Made by a program: the position numbers and the translations under genes. Of a stretch of DNA of 64,000 bases, positions 55,413 to 62,056 are shown piece by piece. Every line of letters starts with the position of its first letter. Positions within the stretch are counted from its first letter, which is position 1. The DNA lies in NCBI RefSeq assembly GCF_030656875.1, contig NZ_CP130943.1:2790001-2854000 (forward strand), given 5' to 3'. Source of the DNA: Prescottella sp. R16. Lineage in GTDB: Bacteria; Actinomycetota; Actinomycetes; Mycobacteriales; Mycobacteriaceae. Below the pieces are notes generated by a model that was not told the DNA's origin, did no database searches, and was given only the letters and a program-made list of their open reading frames with translations.

Positions 55413-56102
55413 TCAGGACACCCAGGTGGCGACCGTGCCGATGTCAGCCCGGGTGGTGCGGAACCCGTTGGCGGGATGGGATTCGTCGGCGTAGCCGAAG
55501 GAGATCGAGCAGACCACCTTCCGGTCGGCAGGAAGGTCGAAGAAGCTGTGTAGATAGGGGGCGCTGCCGGCGAGCGCGGCCTGTGGGACGGTGGCCACGC
55601 CGAGGCTGTGCGCAGCGAGGAGGAAGGTGTTGACGTACAGCCCGCAGTCGACCGCGCCGTAGACCCCGAGCGCCTCGTCCGAGGTGATGATCGCGACGTG
55701 GGGGGCGTCGAAGAGGTCGAAGTTCTTCATCGTCTGCTCGGCCGAGGCACGCCGATCCCCCGCCGCGATGCCCACGCTCGAATACAACTGCATCGCGCAT
55801 TCCTTGCGGCGCGCGCCGTACTCGCCCTGGTACTCGGCGGGGAAGGGGAAGTCTGGTTCCTGCGGGGACGAGCGAACGTATTCGCCGAGCCCCTTCCGGA
55901 ACCGTTCGGTGCCCTCACCTTCGGTGATCGCCACCTGCCAGGGCTGGGTGTTGCACCAGGACGGGGTGCGCTGGGCCATCTCGAGGATCCGTTCGATCGT
56001 CCCGCGCAGGACGGGGTCCGGGCGGAAGGCGCGGCAACTGCTGCGCGTGTCGAGCAGGGATCCCAGATCGGCGTGAAGGCTTGAGGTGGGCACTTCGGTC
56101 AC
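55413..56102 (-). CDS. Nitroreductase-family flavoprotein (set B)
   Basis: A 229-aa FMN-binding protein matching set A (RSSCRAFRPDPV, TPSWCNTQPWQVAI, GLYVNTFLLAAHSLG). The GTG at 56102 is chosen because AGGAG precedes it, the CATCGTG context is shared with the set A gene, and the length becomes identical. The frame stays open upstream to 56261 but without homology. It is the first gene of the set B operon, about 260 nt behind its promoter. Confidence 0.85.
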   Translation of the reverse strand: MTEVPTSSLHADLGSLLDTRSSCRAFRPDPVLRGTIERILEMAQRTPSWCNTQPWQVAITEGEGTERFRKGLGEYVRSSPQEPDFPFPAEYQGEYGARRKECAMQLYSSVGIAAGDRRASAEQTMKNFDLFDAPHVAIITSDEALGVYGAVDCGLYVNTFLLAAHSLGVATVPQAALAGSAPYLHSFFDLPADRKVVCSISFGYADESHPANGFRTTRADIGTVATWVS

Positions 56103-56360
56103 GATGACACTCCTACTTGCGGGCGGGACAGGAAGCGAGTCCGGCATAGCGGTGATTCCCGAGATCCGCACATTGCCGGGCTTCGCCGTCATGATCGGAC
56201 CGCGACAGGTCTGGACGAGGAAATTCGCGTAGCGGGCATCTGGAACGGTCGACCCTCGCACGCGTTCTTGAACGTCAGCGAGCGCCTTCGGCGTTCCGTG
56301 ATGGCCCGTTCTCCAGCCTCAGCCTTCACCTGCGGAGCTATGGCCTGGATCACGCCAGTG

Positions 56361-56389
56361 ACGTTAAGGGAACGCCCTTAAAGTGTCAA
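56361..56389 (-). promoter_or_regulatory. Set B promoter with TAAG-N8-CTTA operator (site 3)
   Basis: On the - strand: TTGACA (56389-56384), 17-bp spacer, TAACGT (56366-56361), with TAAG/CTTA at 56365-56368 and 56377-56380. -35, spacing, -10 and the core match the set A promoter; the palindrome differs at one outer position and in the central bases. Confidence 0.75.
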
Positions 56390-56895
56390 ATACATCGCCG
56401 ACGAAGCGGTTCACGATCCTTCTCTCGTGCAGCACACAGCGGTGCCACCACGTCGTAGCAACAACGTTCGTGGACGAGGGATTGCGAGTTGACGCGGAGG
56501 GCTTTGGCGTTCGCGGATCGACCGGACGTCGCGGTGGGGGTAGCTGCCGTTGTCCGACAAACGACACCTCGGAGAAGGTCGGCCGAGACCGGTCACTGGC
56601 ATGACGGGAACGAAACACAACAGCACGCAGGACCAGGGGCCGACCGGCGCCGCCGACGGAGGGGCGGAGGCACGGCGCAAACGCGGCCGGACCTGTCCGT
56701 TGGACGGCGGGAGGGCTGATCATCGGCAGGGCTGGCACGACTACGGCCGCCACGTTGGTCGAGCGGACCAGTCGCTCCGTGAACCGCGGGTGCCGGACGC
56801 AAAGAAGGCCAACGCACTCGCTGACGTGCTCCTCGACAACGTCGCGGGGCCTCGTGCAGTTGGTCATCCGAAGCAGCTGTGGTGGTTCGCAGGGC
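56390..56895. other. Stretch without recognisable genes
   Basis: About 500 bp between the set B promoter and the second tetR promoter. Frames are open on both strands but their products are Arg/Pro/Ser-rich and unlike known families. It may hold a decayed gene. Nothing else is visible. Confidence 0.4.
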
Positions 56896-56924
56896 ATTGA
56901 CCAGTTAAGATAAGAAACTTACTA
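56896..56924 (+). promoter_or_regulatory. Promoter of the truncated second tetR, with TAAG-N8-CTTA (site 4)
   Basis: TTGACC (56896-56901), 17-bp spacer, TACTAT (56919-56924). TAAG is at 56905-56908 and CTTA at 56917-56920. The geometry is the same as upstream of the intact tetR at 24756, including a start codon 7 bp past the -10. Confidence 0.65.
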
Positions 56925-56931
56925 TTGCGGT

Positions 56932-56944
56932 CGTGAGTGAACCG
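56932..56944 (+). pseudogene. First codons of a second tetR, cut by ISAs1 copy 4
   Basis: GTGAGTGAACC (56932 onward) is identical to the first 11 bases of the intact tetR gene (24756 onward). The IS begins at about 56945, so only four codons remain. The assignment rests on identical start bases plus identical promoter geometry. Confidence 0.6.
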
Positions 56945-58244
56945 CAGGGCCTCGACAAAGTCGCATAGCTGCATGTCAGGCGGCATGAAGTAGATCGATC
57001 GGACGATGCGGGTCGCGGCCGTGATGCCGTAGCGCGGCTGCGATGTTGTCGTGGCCGGCCAACCGCAGGACGCTGACGACGGTGTTGCGGATGGTGGCCA
57101 TCACCTGCGGACCGGTGCCGGTGCGGACGGCGGAGCGGTCTTCGTCGAAGGTGACGTCCCGGACCCAGTGCAGGCGGTTCTCGATCGCCCAATGCCCGCG
57201 AACCCAGCCGGCGACCTGCAGCGGAGCGGCAGAGGTCATCGGGATCGAGGTGACCAGGTAGACGACCTCGACGGATCTACGGCCCTTCCTGGTGACGGTG
57301 CGACGCACCTGCAACACCTGGCAGGCGTGTGGAAACCCGAGCCCACCGGCGACCTCGGTGGCCTTGATCGTGCGCCGCTCCCGCCGCCCGTGACCATACC
57401 CACCGGTCGACGACGAGACAGGAATCGCGTTCCACGGCAACGACTTCAACAGATCCCGCAGGACCTTCTGGTTGTTCTTGACGGTGAACACGTAATGCCC
57501 GCCCCGACCGACGATGTACTCGGCGGTGGCCCGCTGACAGTGCAGGGCATCCGCGGTGACCACCGCGTCGGTGAGGTCGAGTGGGGCGAGGAGGTCGGTG
57601 ATCAGCGGGATCTCGTTGGTCTTCGCACCGACCTCGACCTGTCCGAGGACCACCCCGCTGCCGTGGTCGAGGGCGGCCAGCAGATGGGTGAGATGCCCGG
57701 CCGCGTCCCTCGCGCCTCGCAACGTCTTGCCGTCGACGGCGATCACCCGGCGCCCGTCGACCACCCGGGTTCGTAGCCACGCCCACATGCCGATGACCTG
57801 GTCCAACACGGCCGCGTCGACGCGGGCGAGGGTGCGGCGGATCGTCGATTCCGACGGCACCCGATCGGCCACACCCAGCTTCCCGAGCGCGTCTGCCGGC
57901 GCATCATGGACCCACTCTGCGATGGCGGTGAACGAGCGCGCGCCGGCGCACACCGCGGCCAGGGACACCGACAGGATCACCGTGAGCGGGTGCCGGACCC
58001 CACGCCGGGCCCGTGGATCGGGCACCCAGTCGAGCGCGTCGAGGATCCCGGTGTCGGACACTGGAACAGGCGTGGGAGAAGATGAGGCTGCGGGCACGAC
58101 TCGTTCCTGGTTGTGACGATTGTGTAGGAACTTGAATCATCGCCGAGGCGGTCGTGCCCGCCCCAATCCGCGCTCTCGTCGAGCGTCATCTCGCACTGAA
58201 ACCCCAGCTCAGCGTGTATCACTCACGACTTTGCCGGGCCCCTG
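56945..58244 (-). mobile_element. ISAs1-family insertion sequence, copy 4
   Basis: A 1,300-bp element. The right end is standard, but the left end reads CAGGGCCTCGACAAAGTCG, with two changes from the other copies (CCCCGG to CCTCGA). Flanks (GTGAACCG and GGTGGGCA) do not match. It joins the second tetR start to the xis/int module of an integrative element. Confidence 0.9.
56976..58097 (-). CDS. ISAs1-family transposase (copy 4)
   Basis: A 373-aa transposase with intact catalytic residues. It differs from copies 2 and 3 by Gln to Arg in GRRERRTIKA. It should be functional, although the altered left end may reduce mobility of this copy. Confidence 0.92.
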   Translation of the reverse strand: MPAASSSPTPVPVSDTGILDALDWVPDPRARRGVRHPLTVILSVSLAAVCAGARSFTAIAEWVHDAPADALGKLGVADRVPSESTIRRTLARVDAAVLDQVIGMWAWLRTRVVDGRRVIAVDGKTLRGARDAAGHLTHLLAALDHGSGVVLGQVEVGAKTNEIPLITDLLAPLDLTDAVVTADALHCQRATAEYIVGRGGHYVFTVKNNQKVLRDLLKSLPWNAIPVSSSTGGYGHGRRERRTIKATEVAGGLGFPHACQVLQVRRTVTRKGRRSVEVVYLVTSIPMTSAAPLQVAGWVRGHWAIENRLHWVRDVTFDEDRSAVRTGTGPQVMATIRNTVVSVLRLAGHDNIAAALRHHGRDPHRPIDLLHAA

Positions 58245-58487
58245 GGTGGGCATCGGATCTTCTCCTTCTTGCAGGTTGGTGTGGGTCTCGTTGCCCTCGA
58301 TGCCCTGGCCGGCATCGGGGGCGTTTCTGATTTCGAGCTCGTCGAGCGGGATCGCCACCTCGAGGGGTGGGCATCCATCGACCTCGGGGAGTCGCACGAA
58401 CGCGATTCGAGTTCCGTCCGTGTACTGCCCGTAGGCGAACACTTCGACGATCTGGCCGTCGTGGGCGGCGTACAGCTGCGCGGTCAT
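58245..58487 (-). CDS. Hypothetical small protein of the integrative element (3' end replaced by IS)
   Basis: From ATG 58487 the frame encodes MTAQLYAAHDGQIVEVFAY, then PEVDGCPPLEVAIPLDELEIR, and an acidic tail before running into the IS at 58244. No family is recognised. It overlaps the excisionase-like gene as ATGA, so it belongs to the same phage- or ICE-type operon. Whether its natural end lay near the IS border cannot be told. Confidence 0.55.
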
Positions 58488-58678
58488 GCTGCGCCGCCCG
58501 TGGCCTGTGCGTTCTCCCATGCGATGAGGTCGCTCATCTTGTAGCGGGCGTATCGGCCGATGACGCTGTACTTGGGGCCCTTCTTCTGGCTAGCCCACTG
58601 CGCGAGCGTCTTGACGGGCAGTTTGAGACGGCCGGCCACTTCCTCGCGGCTCAGCCAGTAGTCCTCGCTGGTGTGCAT
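58484..58678 (-). CDS. Excisionase-like HTH protein
   Basis: A 64-aa MerR-like/HTH_17 protein, DYWLSREEVAGRLKLPVKTL followed by KYSVIGRYARYKMSDLIAWE. Such proteins act as excisionases (recombination directionality factors) for tyrosine integrases. It sits divergent from an XRE regulator and integrase, the usual arrangement for a lysogeny/excision switch. Confidence 0.8.
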   Translation of the reverse strand: MHTSEDYWLSREEVAGRLKLPVKTLAQWASQKKGPKYSVIGRYARYKMSDLIAWENAQATGGAA

Positions 58679-58776
58679 CTCACCCTCGTTTCCGTTTCAG
58701 GATCATATGATCCCCTTTCGGAACTCAGCATGGCTCGACATTGCCCGTTCGTCAAGTGGCAACTACCGTCTCCGAT

Positions 58777-59379
58777 ATGGAAACAGAACGTGGCGCACGG
58801 GTCCCGGACGTCATCGCCAAGAACATCGCCCGACTTCGGAAGCTACGCGGACTGACTGTCCGTCAACTCTCGGAACGGCTTACCGAACTCGGCTCACCGA
58901 TGGTCCCGTCTGGAATCACCAAGGTCGAGAAGGGCACGAGGCAGGTCTCCGCAGAAGAGTTACTTCTGTTCGCGGCAGCCCTGAACGCCAGCCCGGCCGA
59001 TTTCGTCGACGGAGCCGACCCGGACACAGCGGAGCCCATCATTGTGGCCCCAAACCTTCCCCCCGAAAAGCCTTTCGTGGTTCGAGCATGGTTCGCCGGC
59101 GAATGGCCGATCCCCGTGTCTGCCGACATGCAAGAGTTCCGGCAGGCAGCCCCCTCATGGTTCCGGGACAAGGAAGAACAGCAAGAACGAACCTTCCGTC
59201 ATCCGGCGATGATGTCCCTCTCTAGCCTCAAGTCATTTCTGCACACAGCAGTCCTCGGTGAGGATGCCGGCGATCCACAAGCGCTCGCAAAAGCGATCAG
59301 GCAAGAATCCGACAGGCTTGCCGCCTACGCTTCACTGCTTGCAGACGAAACCGAACAGAAGGCAACCAATGGCCGGTAG
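58777..59379 (+). CDS. XRE-family transcriptional regulator
   Basis: A 200-aa protein with an N-terminal HTH (IAKNIARLRKLRGLTVRQLS, then GITKVEKGTRQVSAEELLLFA) and a longer C-terminal region of unknown role. It is divergent from the excisionase-like gene with a 98-bp gap and overlaps the integrase gene by 11 bp, so it probably represses excision. The start is at METERGARVPDVIAKN. Confidence 0.83.
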   Translation: METERGARVPDVIAKNIARLRKLRGLTVRQLSERLTELGSPMVPSGITKVEKGTRQVSAEELLLFAAALNASPADFVDGADPDTAEPIIVAPNLPPEKPFVVRAWFAGEWPIPVSADMQEFRQAAPSWFRDKEEQQERTFRHPAMMSLSSLKSFLHTAVLGEDAGDPQALAKAIRQESDRLAAYASLLADETEQKATNGR

Positions 59380-60541
59380 ACCTCCCCTGCGTATCGGTCA
59401 GCACGGCACGATCACCAGACGCGACCTCGGCGGCGGTATTTGGTTGGCGCACTGCCGCTTCCGCGACACCGACGGCGTCGTCCGTCGAGCCGAGCGGCGC
59501 ACACCCGCTGGCCGACGAGATCAGCACGGGAAGATCGCCGAACAGGAACTACTCGACCACCTCGACACACGCCGAGCGCCAAGCGAGGAAGACGTCACCG
59601 ACGCGACAACGATCACGGCGTTGGTGCGGACGTACCTCGGACGTTTGGAGGACGACGGACGATCGGCCGCGACGATGGACACCTACAAGTTCGCCGCCGG
59701 CAAGCTCGAAACGAAGATCGGCGGGGTCCGCGTCGGCGAGGCGACGGCCGGCCGAATCGACAGCGCGGTCCGGGCTATGACAAAGGCGCACGGGCCGACG
59801 ATGGCGCGGCAGGCGAAGACGATCCTGCGCGGCGCTCTCGGTATCGCGGTCATCGCGGGGGCGCTCGACTCGAACCCCGTGCGCGACGTGGCGCCGATCA
59901 AGTCGAAGACACCACCGAAGGGAGCCCGACTGCTGACGGCCGCGGAACTGCGGGCCCTGCTCGGCGTGCTGGGTTCGTCGACGTTCTGCGCACAGAACGA
60001 CCTCGTGGACCCGATCACCCTCCTGATCGCGACCGGACTCCGGCGATCCGAACTGCTGGCGCTGCGATGGACCGATGTCGATGACAAGGCCGGCACCGTG
60101 TCGGTGTCTGGGAAGGTGGTTCGAGCGAAGGGCGTCGGGCTACAGCGCGTCGAGGCAACGAAGACGGCCGCGGGACTGCGCACCATCGCGCTCCCCCGCT
60201 TCGCGCTCGAGGTGCTACAGCGGCGAGCGGCCGAACCTCAGCTCGGCAACCTCGGCGTGATCTTCCCATCGACGGCCGGCACATTGCGTGATCCGAACAA
60301 CTTCGGGAAGCAGTGGCGGAAGGTCCGCGACGAGCTTGGGGTGCCCGACGCGACGACGCACAGCTTTCGAAAGGCGCTCGCGACGCTGATCGACGAAGAG
60401 GGGCTGTCGGCTCGTGTCGGTGCCGATCATCTCGGGCATCGGCACGTCAGCATGACGATGGATCGGTACATGAGCCGCGGCCGGACGCACGCGGTTGTGG
60501 CGGAACTTCTCGACCGGGCCGTTGCCATAAACGACGAATAA
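59369..60541 (+). CDS. Tyrosine recombinase / phage-type integrase
   Basis: A 390-aa site-specific recombinase. The core-binding domain is at about 75-165. The catalytic residues are Arg225 (ATGLRRSELLALRW), His331 and Arg334 (HSFRKALATLI), His357 (LGHRHVSMTMDRY) and Tyr367. It ends 44 bp from the 3' end of tRNA-Met(CAT), the typical position for an element integrated in a tRNA. The ATG at 59369 overlaps the regulator stop. Confidence 0.93.
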   Translation: MAGRPPLRIGQHGTITRRDLGGGIWLAHCRFRDTDGVVRRAERRTPAGRRDQHGKIAEQELLDHLDTRRAPSEEDVTDATTITALVRTYLGRLEDDGRSAATMDTYKFAAGKLETKIGGVRVGEATAGRIDSAVRAMTKAHGPTMARQAKTILRGALGIAVIAGALDSNPVRDVAPIKSKTPPKGARLLTAAELRALLGVLGSSTFCAQNDLVDPITLLIATGLRRSELLALRWTDVDDKAGTVSVSGKVVRAKGVGLQRVEATKTAAGLRTIALPRFALEVLQRRAAEPQLGNLGVIFPSTAGTLRDPNNFGKQWRKVRDELGVPDATTHSFRKALATLIDEEGLSARVGADHLGHRHVSMTMDRYMSRGRTHAVVAELLDRAVAINDE

Positions 60542-60585
60542 ACGTCGTATTAACCAACTGGCGAAGGCAAAAACACCCTCTGACG

Positions 60586-60659
60586 TGGGGCGGGCGGGGC
60601 TCGAACCCGCGACCAATGGATTATGAGTCCACGGCTCTAACCGACTGAGCTACCGCCCC
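60586..60659 (-). tRNA. tRNA-Met (anticodon CAT)
   Basis: The reverse strand folds fully. The acceptor GGGGCGG pairs with CCGCCCC, the D-arm contains GCTCAGTCGGTTAGAGC, the anticodon loop is CTCATAA with CAT, and the T-arm is GCGGGTTCGAGCCCCGC. The discriminator is A and CCA is not encoded. Whether it is elongator Met or the Ile2 species (modified CAT) cannot be settled by eye. It is the likely attachment site of the neighbouring integrase. Confidence 0.92.
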
Positions 60660-60829
60660 GGGGCGCGTGGTGTTCGCGCCGCCGTCGAAATCGTACCGTC
60701 CGCGGGTGTCCGTTTCTGTCGGTGGGGTGGCGTGCGTCGCACTGTCTGCGGTTTTGTCGGTGGGTGGGGGAAGACTCGTCGGCATGATGGGCGAGCATTC
60801 GGCTCTCCGTAAGAGTCGAAGGACCGTAG

Positions 60830-61516
60830 ATGAGTGACTGGACGACCCGACCGATCTGTGCGTTCGATCTGGAAACGACGGGGCGCGATCCACTTTCGGC
60901 GCGGATCGTGACGGCGTGTGTCGTCACTGTCGACGACGGCGCACCTGTCGCACGGAATTGGATTCTCGATCCGGGTGTCGACATTCCGGGGGATGCGGCC
61001 GCGATCCACGGCATTTCCACGGCCTGGGCGCGCGAGCACGGCCGTGACTACGTCGAGGGGTACCGGGAGATCCGGGCGGCCCTCGCCGACGCCTGGAATG
61101 CCGGGTACGCGGTTGTGGCGTTCAATGCGGCGTACGACCTGACGGTGCTCGACGCCGAGGCCCGCCGGCTCGGGCTTCCTCCGCTCGACGATTACGGTCT
61201 CGTTCTCGACCCGTATGTCATCGACCGGGAGGTGGACCGGTATCGCCGTGGCAAGCGCACGCTCGGCGCGCTGTGCGAGCACTACGGGGTCGATCTCGGG
61301 GCGGCCCACGAGGCGCAGTCCGATGCGCTGGCCGCGGCGGAGTTGGCCCGGCTGCTCCCCCGGCGGTTCCCCGAACTGGCCCGGCTCGACGACATCATGG
61401 CCAGTCAGGCGTCCTGGCATGCCGCCCGGCAACACGATCTGCTCGAGTATCTGCAGCGGGTGGGCCGCGATGCCTCCGATGTCGACGGCCGGTGGCCGAT
61501 CCGCACCGCCGCCTGA
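60830..61516 (+). CDS. DEDDh 3'-5' exonuclease (DnaQ/RNase T fold)
   Basis: A 228-aa protein with Exo I FDLETTGRD (Asp13, Glu15), Exo II in FNAAYDLTVLD and Exo III HEAQSDA. It is similar to stand-alone epsilon-like exonucleases that trim DNA or RNA ends. It is transcribed alone and is followed by a strong hairpin. The start is ATG 60830; no partner gene is apparent. Confidence 0.88.
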   Translation: MSDWTTRPICAFDLETTGRDPLSARIVTACVVTVDDGAPVARNWILDPGVDIPGDAAAIHGISTAWAREHGRDYVEGYREIRAALADAWNAGYAVVAFNAAYDLTVLDAEARRLGLPPLDDYGLVLDPYVIDREVDRYRRGKRTLGALCEHYGVDLGAAHEAQSDALAAAELARLLPRRFPELARLDDIMASQASWHAARQHDLLEYLQRVGRDASDVDGRWPIRTAA

Positions 61517-61538
61517 ACCCTCGCAAACGAGACAAACG

Positions 61539-61575
61539 AGAAGGACCCCCACCCGGAATGGGTGGGGGTCCTTCT
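61539..61575. terminator. Bidirectional terminator
   Basis: A perfect 16-bp stem (AGAAGGACCCCCACCC and its complement) around a GGAAT loop, between the exonuclease stop and the 3' end of tRNA-Asn, which converge. Confidence 0.85.
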
Positions 61576-61580
61576 GGAAG

Positions 61581-61653
61581 CTCCCCCGGCTGGACTCGAA
61601 CCAGCAACCCTTCGATTAACAGTCGAATGCTCTGCCAATTGAGCTACAGGGGA
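61581..61653 (-). tRNA. tRNA-Asn (anticodon GTT)
   Basis: The reverse strand cloverleaf has acceptor TCCCCTG/CGGGGGA, D-arm GCTCAATTGGCAGAGC, anticodon loop CTGTTAA with GTT, and T-arm CTGGTTCGAGTCCAG. The discriminator is G and CCA is not encoded. Confidence 0.95.
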
Positions 61654-61789
61654 TTACCTTGGCGGCACTGCCGTTTCCCGCGGTGCCTGAGAAACTGTAG
61701 CCCATACCCCCACCCAAGTACCAAATCGCCTGAACAACGGCCGATCGTGCAGGATGGAGGCAGGCTCTGCGAGAAGGAGGAATCCGGAA

Positions 61790-62038
61790 ATGATGCGGTT
61801 GTTGGTGGGCGTCGCGGCAGGCTATGTCCTGGGCACCCGGGCGGGGCGGGCCCGGTACGAGCAGATCAGCAAGGCGGCGAAGGCGGTCGCCACGAGCCCT
61901 GCCACCAAGAAGGCCATCGAGGTGGGCCGGCAGAAGTTGTCGGACAGCCTCAGCACACAGCCGCGACTCGAGCCGATGAAGCCGATCGACGAGAAGACCA
62001 CGATCCTCGTCCCGCAGGATCAGCTCCGGAAGAACTGA
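61790..62038 (+). CDS. Small YtxH-like membrane protein
   Basis: An 82-aa protein with an N-terminal hydrophobic segment with small residues (MMRLLVGVAAGYVLGTRAGR) and a basic, helical remainder (YEQISKAAKAVATSPATKKAI). This is the pattern of short YtxH-like proteins. AAGGAGG lies 8-10 nt upstream of the ATG pair at 61790/61793. It is convergent with dnaG. The function is unknown. Confidence 0.75.
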   Translation: MMRLLVGVAAGYVLGTRAGRARYEQISKAAKAVATSPATKKAIEVGRQKLSDSLSTQPRLEPMKPIDEKTTILVPQDQLRKN

Positions 62039-62056
62039 CGGCGCCGGCGGCGTAGG

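Noticed and set aside
56364..56900. Open frames on both strands between the set B promoter and the second tetR start
   Set aside because: Products are low-complexity Arg/Pro/Ser-rich with no motif or ribosome-binding site; one frame overlaps the promoter itself.
23376..58244. Simple composite transposon bounded by ISAs1 copies 1 and 4
   Set aside because: The outer flanks (GACCCAGCGGC and GGTGGGCATC) carry no common duplication, and internal copies also border broken genes, so one transposition event does not explain the layout.
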